From an uncultured Bacteroidales bacterium (GTDB lineage Bacteria > Bacteroidota > Bacteroidia > Bacteroidales > Bacteroidaceae), in NCBI GenBank assembly GCA_937896105.1, contig CALBKR010000339.1:1-5592 (forward strand): a DNA stretch of 5,592 nucleotides, read 5' to 3'. The notes under the pieces are model-generated. The model did no database searches and was not told the DNA's origin. It worked only from the letters and a program-made list of their open reading frames with translations. The translations under genes and the position numbers were made by a program. Each line of letters opens with the position of its first letter. Positions within the stretch are counted from its first letter, which is position 1. This document shows positions 1-5,592 of the stretch, piece by piece.

Positions 1-1130
1 AGTGAATCCTTTGGCAGATTAGCCTCGATGGTTGTCTTGTAGTCCTCAAACTCCTTATCGGCAATCATCGCTTTGACGAAATTCAAATTCTCTTGGCTAT
101 TGGCCTGTATCACAGCGCCACGAAAACGTGGAGAGTCGAACTTGTAATTCTTCCTGTTCTTCTTGAAGAACTTTTCTAGCCCGGCCTCATCATCGGCCAC
201 ACGGTTCCACACCTCGCGCGAAGAGACCTCGAAAAAGAGAAGCCCCTCATAATACTCACGCATCAGGTGACCGAATTCAGGATACTTGGCCTCGAGCAGG
301 CTGTCCTCACGTGCAAGCGCCTGCTCTGCAGTAATACCGCCGCCGAATTCTGCCGCAAGATCACGACCGCGTTTCAAGCGTGCAGCCTCGCGTATATTAC
401 GCTGCTCAAGCATATTTATTATTGCGGGCTTGTACTCTGCAAAAGAGCCGAACGGGCGTGATGATATGCGCTTTACAATGTGGAAACCGGCCGGAGACTC
501 GAACGGAGCCGAATATTTCCCGTCGACAAGCGAATATGCCGCCTTTTCAAACTCGGGATACACCTGTCCGCGGACAATCTCGAAAGGCATCACAGCCTGT
601 GCCGGAATCTTGAAATATTGTGCAACCTCATCGAAGGACTTGCCCTCGTTCAGCATAGCATACGCCGAATCGATACGAGCCTTCGCCAACTCTACAGCGG
701 GCACATCGGCCTTCTGCTTTGCGAGGAACACAATATGCGCAACCTCAAGGAAACCATCCTTGCCTATCGTTGCCGAATCCTGCGCATAAATCTTATAAGC
801 CTCATTACTTATATAATTGGTATCTACAAGATATTCCTCGGCCAACAGGCTGCGGTCACGCTTGAACTCCTCCTTCAGTGAAGACAAAGTATCCAGCTGC
901 AACCTTTCGGCCTCGGCTACCTTCAGCTTGAAATCGATATACATAGGAAGGTACTCCTCGACAGTCTGTCCTTCACCGGCAAGATTTGTATTGTTCTTGT
1001 TGAAAGCATACTCGAATTCGGAGCGTTTTACCTCCTTACCGTTAACACGCATCAGCACCGGGTCATCTGCTTGTGCCATAGAGGTGGCCGAGGCGAACAG
1101 CATCAGTGCTGCAATATTTCTTAATTTCAT
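1..1130 (-). CDS. Secreted parvulin-type (PpiC/SurA-like) peptidyl-prolyl isomerase, 3' end cut off
   Basis: This reading frame is open from ATG at 1130 to the window edge (376 full codons, no stop), so the C-terminus is missing. Residues 1-21 look like a Sec signal peptide: basic start (MKLRN), a hydrophobic run, and a likely cut after S-M-A-Q-A. The product should therefore act in the periplasm or at the outer membrane. A SurA-like N-terminal helical region covers about 27-110. A rotamase (parvulin) domain lies at about 124-222, with the AHIVF strand at 131-135, the G-K-S-F-D-E-V-A helix near 163-170, P-E-F-E-K-A-A-Y-S-L at 192-201 and P-A-G-F-H-I-V-K at 213-220. The usual G-G-x-L-G-W stretch before R-G-Q is not recognisable. 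Residues 285-345 (E-Y-Y-E-G-L-L-F-F-E-V near 292) resemble the C-terminal half of Bacteroidales homologues, which as I recall are about 500 residues long. Such proteins isomerise prolyl bonds or chaperone outer-membrane proteins. The ATG lies 10 bases after the guaB stop, with no Shine-Dalgarno match, so it is probably co-transcribed with guaB. The family is fairly sure; the client proteins are unknown. Confidence 0.88.
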   Translation of the reverse strand, partial: MKLRNIAALMLFASATSMAQADDPVLMRVNGKEVKRSEFEYAFNKNNTNLAGEGQTVEEYLPMYIDFKLKVAEAERLQLDTLSSLKEEFKRDRSLLAEEYLVDTNYISNEAYKIYAQDSATIGKDGFLEVAHIVFLAKQKADVPAVELAKARIDSAYAMLNEGKSFDEVAQYFKIPAQAVMPFEIVRGQVYPEFEKAAYSLVDGKYSAPFESPAGFHIVKRISSRPFGSFAEYKPAIINMLEQRNIREAARLKRGRDLAAEFGGGITAEQALAREDSLLEAKYPEFGHLMREYYEGLLFFEVSSREVWNRVADDEAGLEKFFKKNRKNYKFDSPRFRGAVIQANSQENLNFVKAMIADKEFEDYKTTIEANLPKDS

Positions 1131-1140
1131 ATTCTTGTTT

Positions 1141-2631
<1,491 letters not shown>

Positions 2632-4806
2632 TCAGTTTCCAACCTCAGAGATAAATTTCACTCTTACAAGACGTATTTCCTCCTCGGTATATTCGCCTCC
2701 AAGTTCCTCAATTGCCACATCAATGGAATCGGTATCGGAACTCTTGAAGTATTCATATATCTCACAAAGGTTCTCCTCATCAAGAATCTCCTCGAGGAAA
2801 TAGTCGATATTGAGTTTTGTACCCGAATAGACAATAGACTCGATGTCATCGAGCAGTTCGTCGAATTCCACACCCTTGCTTATAGCCAGGTCGTCGAGCG
2901 CCACCTTGCGGTCAATGGCATTTATTATCGCCACTTTAAGTTTCGACTTATTGGCTACAGTGCGTATGCGGATATCCTCGGGGCGGTCAATCTCATTCTC
3001 CTCGCAGTGACGCTTTATCAAGGCACAAAACTCCTCGCCATAGCGCTTTGCCTTACCTTCACCGACACCGGGAATATTCTTCAGTTCATCGATGGTGATA
3101 GGGTTTGTAGTAGCCATTACCTCGAGCGAAGGATCCTGGAATATCACGTATGGAGGCAACTCGAGCTGTTTCGAGAGTTTCTTGCGCAGGTTCTTGAGCA
3201 TCGCGTAGAGTTCCGGATCTACAGCGAAAGTGCTCGATGTCTGCACAATTGTCTCCTCCTCATCAAAGTCCCTATCCTCAACAATCTTGAACGACACAGG
3301 CTTTTTCAGGAACGAATGCCCCTGTTTTGTAACCTTAAGCAGACCATAGTTCTCGACATCCTTATCCAGATAGCCGGCAATCAGAGCCTGACGTATAACG
3401 GCATTCCAACGTTTAACATCCTCATCGTCGCCACAGCCGAAGCACTCGAGTTCATCGTGCTTGTGCGACAGGACATCAGCGGTCTCCTTGCCCATAAGAA
3501 TATCTATTACATAATCGGTCTTAAAATTCTCCTTCAATGCCAGAATCGTCTCAATTACAGCCTCGAGCAAATCTTTTGCTTCTACCTGTTTTTTGGGCGA
3601 CAGGCAATTATCACAGTTCCCACAATTTTCCACGTCGTAATTCTCACCAAAATAATGTAACAATAATTTCCTTCGGCAAACCGATGACTCGGCATAAGCA
3701 GTTGTCTCGTGCAGCAACTGGCGCCCGATATACTGCTCGGCGAGCGGCTTGCCCTCAAGGAATTTCTCCAGTTTCTGTAAATCCTTGTTGTTATAGAATG
3801 CTATGCATTGTCCCTCTCCGCCATCACGGCCGGCACGGCCGGTCTCTTGATAATAGCCCTCAAGGCTCTTGGGAATATCGTAATGTATCACATAGCGTAC
3901 ATCCGGTTTGTCAATACCCATACCGAAAGCAATTGTAGCCACAATGACATCGATTTTTTCCATTATGAAATCGTCCTGTGTCTGCGACCTCATCACAGAG
4001 TCCATTCCTGCGTGATACGCCTTGGCCGATATCTCGTTCGTCTGCAGAATCTCGGCCAATTCCTCAACCTTCTTGCGGCTCAGGCAGTATATGATACCCG
4101 ACTTGCCGGGATTAGCCTTTATGAACTTGATGATATCCTTGTCAACATCCTTTGTCTTCGAACGTACCTCATAGTAAAGATTCGGGCGGTTGAACGAGGA
4201 TTTGAAATCGGGAGCATCCTGTATTCCAAGGTTCTTCTTTATGTCATCGCGAACCTTGGTAGTTGCCGTAGCCGTTAATGCTATTATCGGAGCACGACCG
4301 ATTTCGTTCATAATAGGTCTTATACGACGATACTCTGGACGGAAATCGTGCCCCCACTCCGAGATACAATGAGCCTCGTCAATCGCATAGAACGATATCT
4401 TGATGCTCTTCAGGAACTCCACATTTTCCTCTTTTGTCAAAGACTCGGGAGCAACATACAGAAGTTTTGTCTTGCCGGAAAGCACATCCTCTTTCACCTC
4501 CTCTATTGCCTGTTTTGTCAACGAAGAGTTCAGGAAGTGCGCAACACCATCCTCTTCGTTAAGGTTTCTGATGGCGTCGACCTGATTCTTCATCAAGGCA
4601 ATGAGCGGAGAGATGACGATAGCCGTTCCCTCCATAACCAATGAAGGCAACTGATAACAAAGCGATTTGCCTCCTCCCGTAGGCATCAGGACAAAGGCGT
4701 CATTCCCTGCAAGCAGGTTCTTAATGACTGCCTCCTGGTCACCCTTAAACGTATCAAAACCAAAGTTCTCCTTGAGAACCTCTGTTAAATCACATTTCTT
4801 TGTCAT
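2632..4806 (-). CDS. recQ: ATP-dependent DNA helicase RecQ, with HRDC domain and C-terminal extension
   Basis: RecQ is a 3'-to-5' superfamily 2 DNA helicase that acts in recombination repair and at stalled replication forks. The 724 codons are complete. The Q-motif region F-G-F-D-T-F-K-G-D-Q is at 15-24. Walker A, M-P-T-G-G-G-K-S, is at 41-48 (Lys47). The DEAH box is at 143-146, followed by the RecQ aromatic-rich loop C-I-S-E-W-G-H-D-F-R-P (147-157). Motif III, A-L-T-A-T-A-T, is at 176-182; motif V, A-T-I-A-F-G-M-G-I-D-K-P, at 290-301; motif VI, Y-Q-E-T-G-R-A-G-R-D-G, at 319-329. Zinc ligands are Cys377, Cys395, Cys398 and Cys401. An RQC winged helix follows (about 405-510), then an HRDC domain (about 527-605) with N-I-P-G-V-G-E-G-K-A-K-R-Y-G at 577-590. 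Residues 610-724 form an extra C-terminal region, longer than in E. coli RecQ (about 610 residues) but seen in Bacteroidales RecQ. No key residue is missing. It has its own promoter just upstream and probably leads a unit with guaB and the isomerase gene. Confidence 0.97.
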   Translation of the reverse strand: MTKKCDLTEVLKENFGFDTFKGDQEAVIKNLLAGNDAFVLMPTGGGKSLCYQLPSLVMEGTAIVISPLIALMKNQVDAIRNLNEEDGVAHFLNSSLTKQAIEEVKEDVLSGKTKLLYVAPESLTKEENVEFLKSIKISFYAIDEAHCISEWGHDFRPEYRRIRPIMNEIGRAPIIALTATATTKVRDDIKKNLGIQDAPDFKSSFNRPNLYYEVRSKTKDVDKDIIKFIKANPGKSGIIYCLSRKKVEELAEILQTNEISAKAYHAGMDSVMRSQTQDDFIMEKIDVIVATIAFGMGIDKPDVRYVIHYDIPKSLEGYYQETGRAGRDGGEGQCIAFYNNKDLQKLEKFLEGKPLAEQYIGRQLLHETTAYAESSVCRRKLLLHYFGENYDVENCGNCDNCLSPKKQVEAKDLLEAVIETILALKENFKTDYVIDILMGKETADVLSHKHDELECFGCGDDEDVKRWNAVIRQALIAGYLDKDVENYGLLKVTKQGHSFLKKPVSFKIVEDRDFDEEETIVQTSSTFAVDPELYAMLKNLRKKLSKQLELPPYVIFQDPSLEVMATTNPITIDELKNIPGVGEGKAKRYGEEFCALIKRHCEENEIDRPEDIRIRTVANKSKLKVAIINAIDRKVALDDLAISKGVEFDELLDDIESIVYSGTKLNIDYFLEEILDEENLCEIYEYFKSSDTDSIDVAIEELGGEYTEEEIRLVRVKFISEVGN

Positions 4807-4829
4807 TGTAGATTATGCCTATTTAAAAA

Positions 4830-4862
4830 CAAAGTTATAAATATATCCATTAAATGCGCAAC
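4830..4862 (-). promoter_or_regulatory. Bacteroidota-type promoter of recQ (GTTG, 21 bases, TAACTTTG)
   Basis: On the minus strand the -7 element TAACTTTG (4837-4830) matches the Bacteroides consensus TAnnTTTG exactly. A GTTG at 4862-4859 lies 21 bases upstream and fits the -33 element (TTTG), with the spacing expected for the primary sigma factor of this phylum. Transcription would start near 4820-4825 and leave a leader of only about 15-20 bases before the recQ ATG at 4806. The leader has only a weak AGG about 12 bases before the ATG. A poorer alternative (ATTG, 21 bases, TAGGTTTTG) can be drawn about 80 bases further upstream. Confidence 0.65.
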
Positions 4863-4866
4863 TTTT

Positions 4867-4886
4867 TTCGGATATATTTTTCCGAA
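4867..4886. repeat. Short inverted repeat TTCGGA-N8-TCCGAA upstream of the recQ promoter
   Basis: Six-base arms at 4867-4872 and 4881-4886 flank an eight-base A/T spacer, directly upstream of the -33 element. The symmetry and position would suit an operator, but arms this short can occur by chance in A/T-rich DNA. As RNA it would be a weak hairpin, followed by T's on the plus strand, where there is no gene to terminate. Confidence 0.25.
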
Positions 4887-4888
4887 TT

Positions 4889-4941
4889 TTGCAAAAACAG
4901 ACAAAAAGCAAAACCTACTTTGGATTTTGCAACAATTGCAA
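4889..4941. repeat. Three TTGCAA palindromes in the clpX-recQ gap
   Basis: The palindrome TTGCAA occurs at 4889-4894, 4927-4932 and 4936-4941. The first two sit inside a nine-base direct repeat, ATTTTGCAA, at 4886-4894 and 4924-4932. The last two are 9 bases apart and form TTGCAACAATTGCAA. The group lies between the clpX hairpin and the recQ promoter. It could bind a regulator, but no such factor is known to me and the background is A/T-rich. Confidence 0.25.
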
Positions 4942-4948
4942 TCAGTAC

Positions 4949-4994
4949 ATTATGACGATGCGGGGAGGCCTGAACCTCCCCGCATCGTCATAAT
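4949..4994 (-). terminator. Perfect 20-bp hairpin after clpX, probable transcript end
   Basis: Arms at 4949-4968 and 4975-4994 are exact reverse complements of 20 bases around a six-base loop (TTCAGG on the minus strand). The apex is GC-rich (GATGCGGGGAGG) and the base A/T-rich. It begins 10 bases after the clpX stop and precedes the recQ promoter, the right place for a clpX terminator or 3'-end stabiliser. No run of T's follows on either strand, so it is not a textbook intrinsic terminator. Confidence 0.65.
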
Positions 4995-5004
4995 ATCAAC
5001 TAGA

Positions 5005-5592
5005 TTACATCGCGCTGTTTATTGCCGTGCTCTTCTCAACCTGCTTGCGTGCATACTCCTTTGTTATCCTGCAGCTCTTGGCTCCGCTCGAGGGAACCTC
5101 GAACATCTTCTCCATCATAATCGTCTCCACAATCGAGCGCAAGCCACGGGCACCGAGCTTATACTCGATAGCCGTATCGACGATATATTCCAATGCGGAA
5201 TTATCGAATGAGAGCTTGACGCCATCCATCTCCATCAGTTTCACATACTGCTTTATAATTGAGTTCTTGGGCTCGGTGAGTATGTTGCGCAACGCCTCGC
5301 GGTCGAGCGGACGAAGTGATGTGAGAATTGGCAGACGACCCACAATTTCGGGGATAAGGCCGAACGAGCGCAAGTCCTGAGGCATAATATACTGCATCAT
5401 ATCACTCTTGTCGATGCTCATCTTGTTCTGCACCGAGTTATACCCAACAACGTGCGCGTTCATTCGCTGGGCAATCTTTTTCTCAATGCCATCAAATGCA
5501 CCGCCGCAGATAAACAGTATATGCTTGGTATTCACTGCAATCATCTTCTGCTCGGGATGCTTGCGGCCACCCTGTGGCGGCACATTCACGAC
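5005..5592 (-). CDS. clpX: ATP-dependent Clp protease ATP-binding subunit ClpX, C-terminal part
   Basis: ClpX is a cytoplasmic AAA+ hexamer that unfolds tagged proteins and feeds them to the ClpP protease. Only the last 195 codons plus the stop are in the window; the frame is open through the edge at 5592. The missing front part, about 215 residues by family length, would hold the zinc domain, Walker A and B and the first pore loops. Visible (numbered from the edge) are the start V-P-P-Q-G-G-R-K-H-P with the RKH pore loop (residues 10-12), the sensor-1 strand H-I-L-F-I-C-G-G-A-F at 24-33, the arginine finger in G-L-I-P-E-I-V-G-R (Arg86), E-P-K-N at 107-110, and sensor 2 in G-A-R-G-L-R-S-I-V-E (Arg149). 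The gene ends with a short family-variable tail. GTG at 5589 is not a start, because conserved ClpX sequence continues through it. A hairpin 10 bases past the stop suggests the transcript ends here. clpP probably lies further upstream, outside the window. Confidence 0.96.
   Translation of the reverse strand, partial: VVNVPPQGGRKHPEQKMIAVNTKHILFICGGAFDGIEKKIAQRMNAHVVGYNSVQNKMSIDKSDMMQYIMPQDLRSFGLIPEIVGRLPILTSLRPLDREALRNILTEPKNSIIKQYVKLMEMDGVKLSFDNSALEYIVDTAIEYKLGARGLRSIVETIMMEKMFEVPSSGAKSCRITKEYARKQVEKSTAINSAM

Noticed and set aside
286..789. 167-codon plus-strand open frame opposite the isomerase gene
   Set aside because: The minus-strand frame has a signal peptide and parvulin motifs through this stretch; the plus-strand translation has none.
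3007..3660. 217-codon plus-strand open frame inside recQ
   Set aside because: It is the complement of well-conserved RecQ helicase and HRDC coding sequence, and its translation has no recognisable motif.
4927..5211. 94-codon plus-strand frame running from the intergenic gap into clpX
   Set aside because: Its start lies just before the hairpin and most of its length is antisense to conserved ClpX sequence. No promoter or family match supports it.
5587..5589. GTG as a possible start codon of a short ClpX-like gene
   Set aside because: Typical ClpX sequence continues through this codon to the window edge, so the gene is cut by the window and does not start here.

Overview
The window looks like ordinary chromosomal core DNA from a member of the Bacteroidota, order Bacteroidales. 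Three things point there. The protein sequences resemble Bacteroides-type ClpX, RecQ and IMP dehydrogenase. The gene order clpX - recQ - guaB - peptidyl-prolyl isomerase is one I recall from Bacteroides genomes. The only clear promoter fits the Bacteroidota form (TTG, about 21 bases, TAnnTTTG) and not the E. coli -35/-10 form. Genus cannot be decided from this sequence alone.

All four genes lie on the minus strand, so transcription runs from high to low coordinates. At the right edge is the C-terminal half of clpX (5005-5592, cut by the window end). A 197-base gap follows (4808-5004 approximately). It holds a perfect 20-bp hairpin just past the clpX stop, a small cluster of TTGCAA palindromes, and a good promoter for the next gene. 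recQ (2632-4806, 724 codons, complete), guaB (1141-2604, 487 codons) and a secreted parvulin-type peptidyl-prolyl isomerase (1-1130, C-terminus cut off) then follow with gaps of 27 and 10 bases. They probably form one transcription unit starting at the recQ promoter. The genes have no obvious shared pathway: ClpX unfolds proteins for ClpP, RecQ unwinds DNA, GuaB commits IMP to GTP synthesis, and the isomerase acts on envelope proteins.

The one real anomaly is inside guaB. The reading frame is open and otherwise well conserved, but six residues are missing where IMP dehydrogenases carry the near-invariant I-A-D-G-G-(I/L) segment (junction at 1584/1585). That segment is a barrel strand and the loop that holds the IMP ribose and phosphate, so the encoded enzyme should be inactive or badly impaired unless the gap is an error in the sequence. 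I found no RNA gene, mobile element, CRISPR array, phage gene or defence system, and no stretch over 300 bases without a gene. I see no undescribed system here.
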